64,000 nucleotides of DNA, from the NCBI GenBank assembly GCA_029266525.1, contig JAQSWQ010000016.1:1-64000 (forward strand). Reading direction: 5' to 3'. The translations under genes and the position numbers were made by a program. The notes under the pieces are model-generated. The model saw only the letters and a list, made by a program, of their open reading frames with translations. It had not been told where the DNA came from and made no database searches. Below are positions 57,231 to 64,000 of the stretch, in pieces (the first letter of the stretch is position 1; each line of letters opens with the position of its first letter). This DNA comes from Microvirga sp. GTDB taxonomy: Bacteria; Pseudomonadota; Alphaproteobacteria; Rhizobiales; Beijerinckiaceae.

Positions 57231-58312
57231 CGCTGACGCTCCGCGCCGTTCGCACGATTTCGGTCGAAGTGCCGATGACCTATGCGCTCGGCACGAGCGC
57301 CGCGACGGTGCGTGCGGCGCCGCTCCTCCTCGTCGATGTCGAGACGGAGGAGGGCGTCACCGGCCGGACTTGGCTTTTCGGTTATCGCCGCAGCGGCTGC
57401 CGCGCCATCGCGGCGGTGCTGGAGGACATCGCCGCGATGGCGAAGGGGGAGACGGTCGCTCCGCTCCCGCTCGGAATGAAGCTCGAGCGCCGCTTCGCGC
57501 TGCTCGGCGTGGTCGGCCCCGTGCGCATGGCTTTCTCGGGTTTCGACGCAGCGATGTGGGACGCGCTCGCGGTGGCAGCAGGCCAACCCCTCGCGACCCT
57601 GCTTGGAGCCGCGCCGCGGCGCATCCCGGCCTACAACAGCAACGGCCTCGGTCTCATGGGCGCCGGAGCCGTTGCGGATGAGGCCGAGAAGCTCGTCGCG
57701 CCGGGGTTCAAGGCGGTGAAGCTCCGCCTCGGCTATCCGACCCTTGAAGAGGACGTGGCGGTCGCGCGGGCAGTGAGGAAGCGCATCGGCGACGGCATCG
57801 CGCTCATGGCCGACTACAACCAGGCGCTCGGCGCCGTGGAGGCGCAGCGTCGCGGGCGCGCGCTCGAGGCGGAGGGCCTCTATTGGCTCGAGGAGCCGAT
57901 CCGCCACGACGACTATACCGGCAATGCCGCGCTCGCGCGCGAGCTCGCGCTCCCGGTGCAGATCGGAGAGAACTTCGATGGGCCGAAGGCGATGGCGGAG
58001 GCGCTCGCTGTGGGCGCCTGCGACTATGTCATGCCGGATCTCGCCCGCATCGGCGGCGTCACCGGCTGGATGCAGGCGGCCGGCATCGCCGCCGCGCGCG
58101 GCATCGCGATGTCGTCGCATCTCTTCCCGGAGGTGAGCGCGCATCTGCTTGCCGCGACGCCGACCTGCCACTTCCTCGAATATGTCGATTGGGCGAACCC
58201 GATCCTGCAGGAGCCGCTCGCGATCGAGAACGGCGAGGCCGTCGTGCCGGACCGGCCGGGCAGCGGGCTCCTATGGGACCAGGACGCGGTGAAGCGGTAC
58301 CGGTTCGACTGA
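57227..58312 (+). CDS. Mandelate racemase-like enolase superfamily enzyme
   Basis: A 361-residue enolase-superfamily enzyme that aligns to Pseudomonas putida mandelate racemase with a shift of one residue. Metal ligands Asp196, Glu222 and Glu248 are present (LMADYNQALG, WLEEPIRHDDY, QIGENFDGP). The His-Asp dyad is Asp271 and His298 (MSSHLFPEVSAHLLAATPT), and Glu318 is kept. In the Lys-x-Lys motif, Lys165 is kept but the second Lys (166 in mandelate racemase) is Arg167 (KAVKLRLGYP). So the acid/base on one face is changed, suggesting a different reaction or stereochemistry. It starts at GTG inside the panE stop. Confidence 0.86.
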   Translation: MTLTLRAVRTISVEVPMTYALGTSAATVRAAPLLLVDVETEEGVTGRTWLFGYRRSGCRAIAAVLEDIAAMAKGETVAPLPLGMKLERRFALLGVVGPVRMAFSGFDAAMWDALAVAAGQPLATLLGAAPRRIPAYNSNGLGLMGAGAVADEAEKLVAPGFKAVKLRLGYPTLEEDVAVARAVRKRIGDGIALMADYNQALGAVEAQRRGRALEAEGLYWLEEPIRHDDYTGNAALARELALPVQIGENFDGPKAMAEALAVGACDYVMPDLARIGGVTGWMQAAGIAAARGIAMSSHLFPEVSAHLLAATPTCHFLEYVDWANPILQEPLAIENGEAVVPDRPGSGLLWDQDAVKRYRFD

Positions 58313-58384
58313 AGGGCAGCTCGTGCGCGGTGCGCGATTTGCCTCGCGTCCGCAAAGCGGGCATGAGCCCTGCCGGAGCCCGCC

Positions 58385-58642
58385 ATGATCGAAGACCTGC
58401 CCGAAATCCGCGAACAGCTGCAGAAGCATTGGCAGACCAACGGGCTCGACCTCGTCAAGCGCGGCTTCCGCCCGGAGGCGGTGTTCGAGACCATGATGAC
58501 CGTGGGTCTTGCGGGCTTCATCGAGGTGCATGGCCGGGAGTCGGTCGCCGAGCGCCTCGTGCTGATGGCGCAGCGCCTCTCCGAGCAGGTGCGCGAAGAG
58601 GCGCAGGCCGTCTCGGAAGCCGCGCGGGCGACGAAGAACTGA
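58385..58642 (+). CDS. Small conserved helical protein
   Basis: An 85-residue protein of unknown function, apparently all helical: MIEDLPEIREQLQKHWQTNG, LDLVKRGFRPEAVFETMMTV, then a C-terminal amphipathic helix VLMAQRLSEQVREEAQAVSE. I believe similar short proteins are common in Rhizobiales. Cytoplasmic, no signal or cysteine motif. It lies 72 bases after the racemase-like gene on the same strand. Its start lacks a strong ribosome site but is the first ATG. Confidence 0.7.
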   Translation: MIEDLPEIREQLQKHWQTNGLDLVKRGFRPEAVFETMMTVGLAGFIEVHGRESVAERLVLMAQRLSEQVREEAQAVSEAARATKN

Positions 58643-58722
58643 CGCGTCCATCACGCCGCCGAGGGAGCTGGCATCACAGCCCGTCATTGGCCGAGGGGCC
58701 GGAGTTCCGATAACCGAAACGG

Positions 58723-59640
58723 ATGAGCCAAGCCGCGACCGCCGCGCCGCCCGCCCCGTCGCTCTCGGCACGCGACCTCGGGCTCTACGGCATCACGGTC
58801 TTCGTCTGGGGCACGAGCTGGATCGCGCTGAAGGCGCAGCTCGGCGTGGTCTCGCCCGAGGTCTCGACCTTGTGGCGCTTCATCCTTGCCGCGGTCGTGA
58901 TGTGGCTCTGGGCCGCGGCGGCGCGCCAGCCGCTCGCCTTCGGCGTCGCCGACCATCTGCGGCTCGCGGCGAGCGGCGTCTTGATGTTCTCGTCGAATTT
59001 CGTGCTGTTCCTTTATGGCGGGCAGTACCTGCCCTCCGGCCTCCTCGCCGTCGTGTTCTCGCTCGCCTCGATCGTGAACCTCGTGCTCGGCGCGGCCGTG
59101 CTCGGGCAGCCGGTCGAGGCGCGGGTCGCGGCGGGCGGCATCATCGGCGCGGCCGGCATCGCGCTCCTATACTGGCCCCAGATCGCCGGCGCCGGCTTCG
59201 ACGCGAACGCCCTCGTCGGGCTCGGTCTGTGCGTCGCCGGCACGCTCTCCTTCTGTGCGGGCAACATGGTCTCGACCGCAATCCAGCGGCGCGGCGTGCC
59301 GCTCCTTTCGGCGAACGCCTGGGGCATGGCCTATGGCGTCTTGACGCTCGCGCTATTGAGCCTCGCCCGCGGTCAGCCCCTGATCGTCGAATGGACCGCG
59401 CGCTACATCGGCGCGACCGTCTATCTTTCGATCTTCGCCTCGGTCGTCGCCTTCGCCTGCTACCTGACGCTCCTGCGCCGCGTCGGCGCGGCCCGCGCCG
59501 GCTACGCCACCGTGCTCTTCCCGATCGTCGCGCTCGCGATCTCGACCGCGGTCGAGGGCTACGGCTGGACCGCGCCCGCCGCGATCGGCGCCATCCTGGC
59601 GCTTGCCGGAAACGTGCTCGTGCTGCGGCGGCGGCGATGA
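58723..59640 (+). CDS. EamA/DMT-family transporter
   Basis: A 305-residue inner-membrane protein with ten hydrophobic segments in two EamA repeats. The first repeat opens GLYGITVFVWGTSWIALKAQ and includes LFLYGGQYLPSGLLAVVFSL. The second includes ANAWGMAYGVLTLALLS, FASVVAFACYLTLLRRVGAA and YATVLFPIVALAISTAVEG. DMT members export amino acids, metabolites or drugs; the substrate cannot be deduced. Ends with a basic tail LRRRR. The adjacent genes do not fix a pathway. Confidence 0.88.
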   Translation: MSQAATAAPPAPSLSARDLGLYGITVFVWGTSWIALKAQLGVVSPEVSTLWRFILAAVVMWLWAAAARQPLAFGVADHLRLAASGVLMFSSNFVLFLYGGQYLPSGLLAVVFSLASIVNLVLGAAVLGQPVEARVAAGGIIGAAGIALLYWPQIAGAGFDANALVGLGLCVAGTLSFCAGNMVSTAIQRRGVPLLSANAWGMAYGVLTLALLSLARGQPLIVEWTARYIGATVYLSIFASVVAFACYLTLLRRVGAARAGYATVLFPIVALAISTAVEGYGWTAPAAIGAILALAGNVLVLRRRR

Positions 59641-59853
59641 GCTCACGCGTTCGGCGGGTGCCTGCACGTATAGCAAGTCCGGCGGCATACATGATTGCGA
59701 AGCAACCATCAGTATAGTAACGCTTCGGTTCGCGTCGGAACGAAATGCCGGTAGCGCGCGTCGGCTCGCATTCGCCTCCTGAAAGGACGATGCCGATGCC
59801 GTGCGCGCGCCTGCACGGACGGTCCGGCGGCGGGACGAACCGCGGGGTGGCCC

Positions 59854-60861
59854 ATGATCTTTCTCGAGTTCAAGCGCATCGAGACGGTAGACGACGCCAA
59901 AGAGCTGCTGCAGATGGCGATCGAGCTCGAGTTCAGCACGCTCCCGCCGTACCTCTACGCCCTCTACTCCATCCGGCCCGATGCCAATGCGGTCGCTGCC
60001 GACCGCATCAAGGCGGTCGCGATGGAGGAGATGGTCCACATGTGCCTAGCCTGCAACATCCTCAATGCGCTCGGCACCAACCCGACCCTCACCGCGCCGA
60101 GCTATCCCGGGCCCCTTCCCGGCGGCATCAGCGGCGGCGGCAAGGAGCCCCTGATCATCCACCTCTATCCCTTCTCCAAGGACGCAATGGCGCAGGCGAT
60201 GGCGATCGAGGAGCCCGAGGGCGGTCCGATCGAATTTCCGCATGAGCTCGCGCTTGCCGCGGCGCCGACCTTCATGACCATCGGCGAGTTCTACAACCAT
60301 CTCGACGGTTTCCTGGCGACGCTGCCGGCCTCGGGGTGGTCGAAAGGACGCAACCAGCTCGACGACCGCCAGTTCCTCCAGGGCGAACTGTTCGCCGTCA
60401 ATGGCTATGACGATGCGCACCGCGCCATCCAGCGCATTGTCTCGGAGGGCGAAGGAACCAAGGAGAGCCCGCTCGATTTCGAAGGCGAGGTTGCCCACTA
60501 TTATCGGTTCGCCGAGCTCTTCTACGACCAGGTGCTGACGAAAGCGGACAATCCCAAGGGCTACGTCTGGAGGGGCACGCTCGGGGTCGACTGGAGCGCG
60601 GTTTATCCGGCGATCGCCGATCCCGGCAGCCACGATTTTTCCAAGGATCCGCCGCCGGCGCGCGCCGCACAGGATCGCTGCGACGCCGCCTACACCCGGC
60701 TCGTTCAGGAGCTCCAGCGTGCGGTCGCCGGCGAGACCGGTCGCCTCGACCTGCGGATGGCGGCGAGGCAGGCGCTGACCGTCCCGCTCGCCGACCCGGC
60801 CAAGGTGGCTGGGCCGAGCTTCCGCTATCGCCCGGACCTCGCCGTGGAGCCTTCGCCATGA
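59854..60861 (+). CDS. Ferritin-like protein, VioB C-terminal-domain homologue
   Basis: A 335-residue protein that matches the ferritin-like domain found at the C-terminus of VioB/RebD/StaD, the enzymes that dimerise imines of tryptophan on the way to violacein and indolocarbazoles. Helix motifs are AKELLQMAIELEFSTLPPYL followed by YALYSI (Glu24, Glu26) and a second carboxylate set VAMEEMVHMCLACNILNALG (Glu58, Glu59, His62). In VioB the corresponding stretch is LELSVMLQYLYAAYSI and EIAHEEMIHYLVVNNLLMAL, as I recall. It overlaps the next gene by ATGA. No tryptophan oxidase gene (vioA/rebO) is in the window. Confidence 0.82.
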   Translation: MIFLEFKRIETVDDAKELLQMAIELEFSTLPPYLYALYSIRPDANAVAADRIKAVAMEEMVHMCLACNILNALGTNPTLTAPSYPGPLPGGISGGGKEPLIIHLYPFSKDAMAQAMAIEEPEGGPIEFPHELALAAAPTFMTIGEFYNHLDGFLATLPASGWSKGRNQLDDRQFLQGELFAVNGYDDAHRAIQRIVSEGEGTKESPLDFEGEVAHYYRFAELFYDQVLTKADNPKGYVWRGTLGVDWSAVYPAIADPGSHDFSKDPPPARAAQDRCDAAYTRLVQELQRAVAGETGRLDLRMAARQALTVPLADPAKVAGPSFRYRPDLAVEPSP

Positions 60862-62627
60862 GCGTGCTCGAGACACCGCGCCTGATGTTTCGCGGCCGGC
60901 TGACCTGGGATCCGATCGTCACCAACAATCGCTCGGCCCAGTATGACGAGACCGACGCCAAGACCGTGTTCGATTCGAGCGCGCCCGACGTCGCTCGCTT
61001 CCGGAAGAATGCGATCGCTGCAGTCGTCGACGGCGGCAACTGGAATCCGCACGGCACCCACCGGTCGACCTTCTACGAAGCCAGCGTCGTCGCCGTCGAC
61101 ACCGGCGCCGGGCCCGCGACGGACGACCCCATCGTGACCTCGCCGGTCTCGTTCGCCGGCATGCTGGTCGACGTCGAGCCGTACGGAGCGTTCTCGTCGC
61201 AGCTCTTCTTCGACGCCATGAGCTTCGGCATCCAGGGCGGATGCCGTGTGCTGGCGCCGCGGGCGACCCGGATGACTGCCCGCTATATCAACTTCGCCCG
61301 CAACCAGACCTACACATACGTCGCGGGCGTTGCGTCGGTGGTGTGGCAAACCTCGTTCCCGAAAGCCGGGGGTCTGCGCATCGACGCGCACGACTCGCCC
61401 GCGCTGCAGCAACTGGCGAAGGCTCTCGACGAGCACGACGTGCAGGGCCTCACGGTGCGCTGGAACGCGTATCGCACCCTGTACTTCGACAGCATGGATC
61501 CGGCCGACAACGATGCCCTCGCCAAGCAACTGCAGACGAGGCTGATGGGCGGCGGCTTCCAGCCCAATCCTGCGCGCAGCGAAGTGGTCGGCGTGCTCGG
61601 CCTGTGGCGCAAGGGCGAACCCGCATCCGAGCCTGGCGAACGCGCGTTGCTGACGCAGCAGGAGGGCACGATCGCCTCCGCCCATATGCGCCTGTCGACC
61701 GATCGGCTCACCCTCGACCTCGCCAACAGCATCCAGGAAACCGGCCTCGACCTGACCAAGGCGGATCTCGGCGACCTCACTGCGGTCGCGGTCGCCGCCG
61801 ACGGCAAGACCGTCGTGGCGACGCTCGGCACGTTCGGCTACGACGCCTATCGCCGCGAAGCCTACGAGCGCTCGGCCGGCATCGTCACCCTCAAGGTCGA
61901 TCCGGCCGCCGCGGAGAGGGCGCAGGACGCCGACATCCAGTTGCGCCAGAAGGACGGCACCGTCCTCCTCGCCGAGGCGGCCATGCGGGCCATCCCGGCG
62001 ACGCCGAACACCTATCTCGACCAGGGCGAAACCACCGATCTCGACGTTCTGGTGCTCGACCGCGGCCGTCCGGCCGGGGCGGGCATCCCTGTCGTGATGG
62101 CCAATCTGAACTCGTCCACGACCGCGTCGGTGACGCGCGCGACTGATGCGCAAGGCATCGCGACCTTCACGCTTGCGGGAATCTCCGGCCAGGTCGAGAG
62201 CTTCGTTCTCGTGCCGGGTGAGGGCGCGCCGCTTCCGCAGGGCGTCGATCCGCAAACGACCACTTACGTCTTCGTGCGCACGCTCCCGGCCGACGACGAT
62301 ATCGCCCAGCTCGCTCCCACCTGGGACAACGTGCATCGCTACGTGCTGCGGGACTGGGAGGCGATGGCACCCTGCACGGACAACTGGCTGAACCTCGGCG
62401 ATCCCGACCAGATGAAATCGTTCGCGCCGATGCTGCGACGCTTGACCGACCGCGCGAACTTCGAGTGGTTCCGCTTCATGCCGGTGACGCGCGACATGAC
62501 TGCCGGGCAGCGGTCGTTGCTCTACGCCTTCCTAGGCAGCACCGGCCTGCAGGCGGCCGCGATGGAAAGCACGGCGCCGCGGTCCCTTGCGCGTCTGAGC
62601 CGCGCCATGCGCGGCGGTGCAACGTAA
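60858..62627 (+). CDS. VioB N-terminal-domain-like protein
   Basis: A 589-residue protein. Its beginning, MSVLETPRLMFRGRLTWDPI, and later SQLFFDAMSFGIQGGCR, EHDVQGLTVRWNAYRTLYFD, VVGVLGLWRKGEPASEPGER and the end WFRFMPVTRDMTAGQRSLLY resemble, in order, the N-terminal 550 residues of VioB. Together with the ferritin-like gene just upstream, the pair reproduces the two halves of VioB but as separate, order-reversed genes. The combined length, 924, is close to the 998 of VioB. The chemistry is unknown; imine dimerisation is the analogy. There is no export signal. A hairpin follows the stop by 11 bases. Confidence 0.72.
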   Translation: MSVLETPRLMFRGRLTWDPIVTNNRSAQYDETDAKTVFDSSAPDVARFRKNAIAAVVDGGNWNPHGTHRSTFYEASVVAVDTGAGPATDDPIVTSPVSFAGMLVDVEPYGAFSSQLFFDAMSFGIQGGCRVLAPRATRMTARYINFARNQTYTYVAGVASVVWQTSFPKAGGLRIDAHDSPALQQLAKALDEHDVQGLTVRWNAYRTLYFDSMDPADNDALAKQLQTRLMGGGFQPNPARSEVVGVLGLWRKGEPASEPGERALLTQQEGTIASAHMRLSTDRLTLDLANSIQETGLDLTKADLGDLTAVAVAADGKTVVATLGTFGYDAYRREAYERSAGIVTLKVDPAAAERAQDADIQLRQKDGTVLLAEAAMRAIPATPNTYLDQGETTDLDVLVLDRGRPAGAGIPVVMANLNSSTTASVTRATDAQGIATFTLAGISGQVESFVLVPGEGAPLPQGVDPQTTTYVFVRTLPADDDIAQLAPTWDNVHRYVLRDWEAMAPCTDNWLNLGDPDQMKSFAPMLRRLTDRANFEWFRFMPVTRDMTAGQRSLLYAFLGSTGLQAAAMESTAPRSLARLSRAMRGGAT

Positions 62628-62638
62628 GCCGTGCGCCA

Positions 62639-62656
62639 CTCGGTCTGACGACCGAG
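62639..62656 (+). terminator. Hairpin after the VioB-like pair
   Basis: CTCGGTC (62639-62645), loop TGAC, GACCGAG (62650-62656) is a perfect 7-bp stem 11 bases past the stop. AAAAG follows rather than T residues, so efficient intrinsic termination on the plus strand is doubtful. The remainder of the gap to 62911 shows no gene. Confidence 0.45.
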
Positions 62657-62911
62657 AAAAGCGCATGCGCCAATCCGGAAGAGCACTTGCGAGACGCAAT
62701 TTCTGGCTTGGAGCCGGATTTTCTCTGCGTTCCACCGGTGGGGCGGGGGGGCGGTCGTAGACGATAGGCGCGTCGGGGAAGCGCGGGAGGCGTGCGGCGC
62801 CGGCTCGGCGCGGGTTGCAGCCCTTCCGCGTAGGGCGAGATCATCTGCTCGAAGCGCAAGATGTATAGACAGCTTCTGCGCGATCAGCGATCATCATTAA
62901 CGGAGTACCGC

Positions 62912-64000
62912 ATGGACATAGCTGCCTGGCTGCAAAAGCTGGGTCTCGAACGATTCGAGCCGGCCTTTCGCGAGAACAGGATCGACAGCGAAATCCTGCC
63001 GCGACTCACCGCTGAGGATCTGAAAGACCTTGGCGTCACGCTTGTCGGCGATCGCCGCAGGCTGCTTGACGCGGTTGCCGCGCTGCGCGCAGGTACGAGC
63101 AAGATTTCCGAACGGTCGGCCGAACCCATTGCAGGGCCGCCTGCGGCAAGCGATCCCATAGCTGCAGCGAAGACGGCAGCGATGGCCGAGCATCCATCGA
63201 GGAGCGAGCGCTCTCTGGCGACTGGCGAGCGGCGCCACTTGACCGTGATATTCTGCGATCTTGTCGGATCAACGGAGATCGCGGCGCGCCTCGACGCTGA
63301 GGAATGGCGCGATATCCTGGCCGACTACCATCGTGCGGTCGCCGAGGTGGTCACGCGGTTTGGCGGGCATGTGGCGAAGAATCTCGGCGACGGGGCGTTG
63401 GTCTATTTCGGCTATCCGCATGCGCAGGAGAACGATGCCGAGCGCGCACTGCGCGCCGGCTTGGCCTTGGTCGATGCGGTTGCGGCGCAGAGCCGCTCGG
63501 TGACGACGCCCAACGCGCCAAAGCTAGCGGTGCGCGTCGGCATCCATGCCGGGCCGATCGTGCTCAGCCCCGACGGGGAGCTCTATGGCGAGGTGCCGAA
63601 CGTGGCGGCACGCGCCCAAGCGCTGACCGAGCCTGGCACGGTGCTGATCACCGGCGACGTTCACCGGTTGGTGTCGGGCCTGTTTGTGGTCAGTGATCGC
63701 GGGCCGCAGATGCTGAAAGGTGTCCGGGCTTCCGTCACACTCTTCCAGGTCATGCGGGCGAGTGGCGTTGGAAACCGGCGCGTCACGGCCCGGGTGATGA
63801 CGCCGCTCGTGGGGCGGCAAGGAGAGTTGCGGACGATCGAGGATCGCTGGGAACGGGCGCGCGCCGGTCAAGGGCAATTCGTCGTGCTCGTGGGCGAGGC
63901 GGGGCTCGGAAAATCACGGCTGACGGACGAGTTTCGGAGCCGGATCGCTGACGCACCCCACACCTGGATTGAATTTGCCTGCTCACAGCTCCTGCAAAAC
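62912..64000 (+). CDS. SAM-domain adenylate/guanylate cyclase with AAA ATPase (partial)
   Basis: The first 363 codons of a large signalling protein cut by the window end. Residues 1-65 are a SAM domain (MDIAAWLQKLGLERFEPAFR, LTAEDLKDLGVTLVGDRRRL). A linker is followed by a class III nucleotide cyclase domain (about 105-285) with metal Asp116 in LTVIFCDLVGSTEIAARL and Asp160 in KNLGDGALVYFGYPHAQENDAE; this is followed by an AAA/NACHT-like ATPase with Walker A GEAGLGKSRL (about 328). Full-length relatives exceed 1000 residues and end in TPR repeats. The product would be cAMP made under control of the ATPase and repeats. The start was taken at ATG 62912 following CGGAG. Confidence 0.85.
   Translation, partial: MDIAAWLQKLGLERFEPAFRENRIDSEILPRLTAEDLKDLGVTLVGDRRRLLDAVAALRAGTSKISERSAEPIAGPPAASDPIAAAKTAAMAEHPSRSERSLATGERRHLTVIFCDLVGSTEIAARLDAEEWRDILADYHRAVAEVVTRFGGHVAKNLGDGALVYFGYPHAQENDAERALRAGLALVDAVAAQSRSVTTPNAPKLAVRVGIHAGPIVLSPDGELYGEVPNVAARAQALTEPGTVLITGDVHRLVSGLFVVSDRGPQMLKGVRASVTLFQVMRASGVGNRRVTARVMTPLVGRQGELRTIEDRWERARAGQGQFVVLVGEAGLGKSRLTDEFRSRIADAPHTWIEFACSQLLQN

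Noticed and set aside
59695-59718. TTGCGA and TATAGT upstream of the ferritin-like gene as a promoter
   Set aside because: The spacer is only about 12 bases. A GGAAC-N17-CGTC further on is one base off the EcfG consensus but unsupported by context.

Overview
This is a 64 kb stretch of a GC-rich (roughly two-thirds by eye) chromosome. Gene content points to an alphaproteobacterium, most likely Hyphomicrobiales/Rhizobiales. The evidence is a ugpBAEC operon, a KaiC gene followed by an HWE histidine kinase, Flp pilins with CtrA-like upstream sites, a DUF1127 protein, EcfG-type promoter motifs, a SWIB protein and a divergent Mfd. I see no rRNA, tRNA, CRISPR array, insertion sequence or phage genes. 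The window looks like core chromosome with small accessory insertions. It ends inside a gene at 64000.

Layout. 212-7498 (minus) carries ugpB, ugpA (broken), ugpE, ugpC, an aromatic amino acid/histidine ammonia-lyase and a PdxA-family dehydrogenase; copies of a dispersed palindromic repeat lie between several of them. 7.6-16.4 kb holds a stress protein behind a textbook GGAAC-N17-CGTT promoter, a FAD oxidoreductase, an acyl-CoA synthetase facing an acyl-CoA dehydrogenase, and polA. 16.5-17.8 kb is a convergent pair in which both genes appear to have lost their 3' ends. 18.1-25.0 kb has kaiC with an HWE kinase, a DapB-like reductase coupled to a CoA-transferase, and a ThDP enzyme. 25.2-25.9 kb has two near-identical Flp pilin genes, one of them too short for usual ORF cut-offs. 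26.0-34.0 kb has two transglutaminase-like proteins with an N-formylglutamate amidohydrolase-like protein, transaldolase, mmsA, a RHH/PIN toxin-antitoxin pair, moaE and a Liv-type binding protein. 34.7-40.0 kb has secA, an L,D-transpeptidase lipoprotein and accA.

40.1-43.1 kb (minus) is a compact lasso-peptide locus: a precursor with a recognisable leader, a fused RRE-protease (B) and an asparagine-synthetase-like cyclase (C). The predicted core starts Gly-Arg-Thr-Thr-Pro-Val-Arg-Asp, which allows a Gly1-Asp8 ring. This is the best candidate for an undescribed system here. 43.3-46.7 kb is an EEP nuclease / UPF0104 membrane protein / phospholipase D cluster. 46.9-55.4 kb has DUF1127, a winged-helix TPR regulator, a SET protein, a YkgJ-type cysteine protein, a SIR2-like protein divergent from a NUDIX hydrolase, an Mfd-like helicase and SWIB. 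55.7-64.0 kb has a VOC protein, a PanE / mandelate racemase-like pair, an EamA transporter, a two-gene split VioB-like pair, and the start of a SAM-cyclase-AAA signalling protein.

Coordinates and protein readings come from the sequence. Family names come from motif recognition without database searches, so substrate-level functions are inferred.
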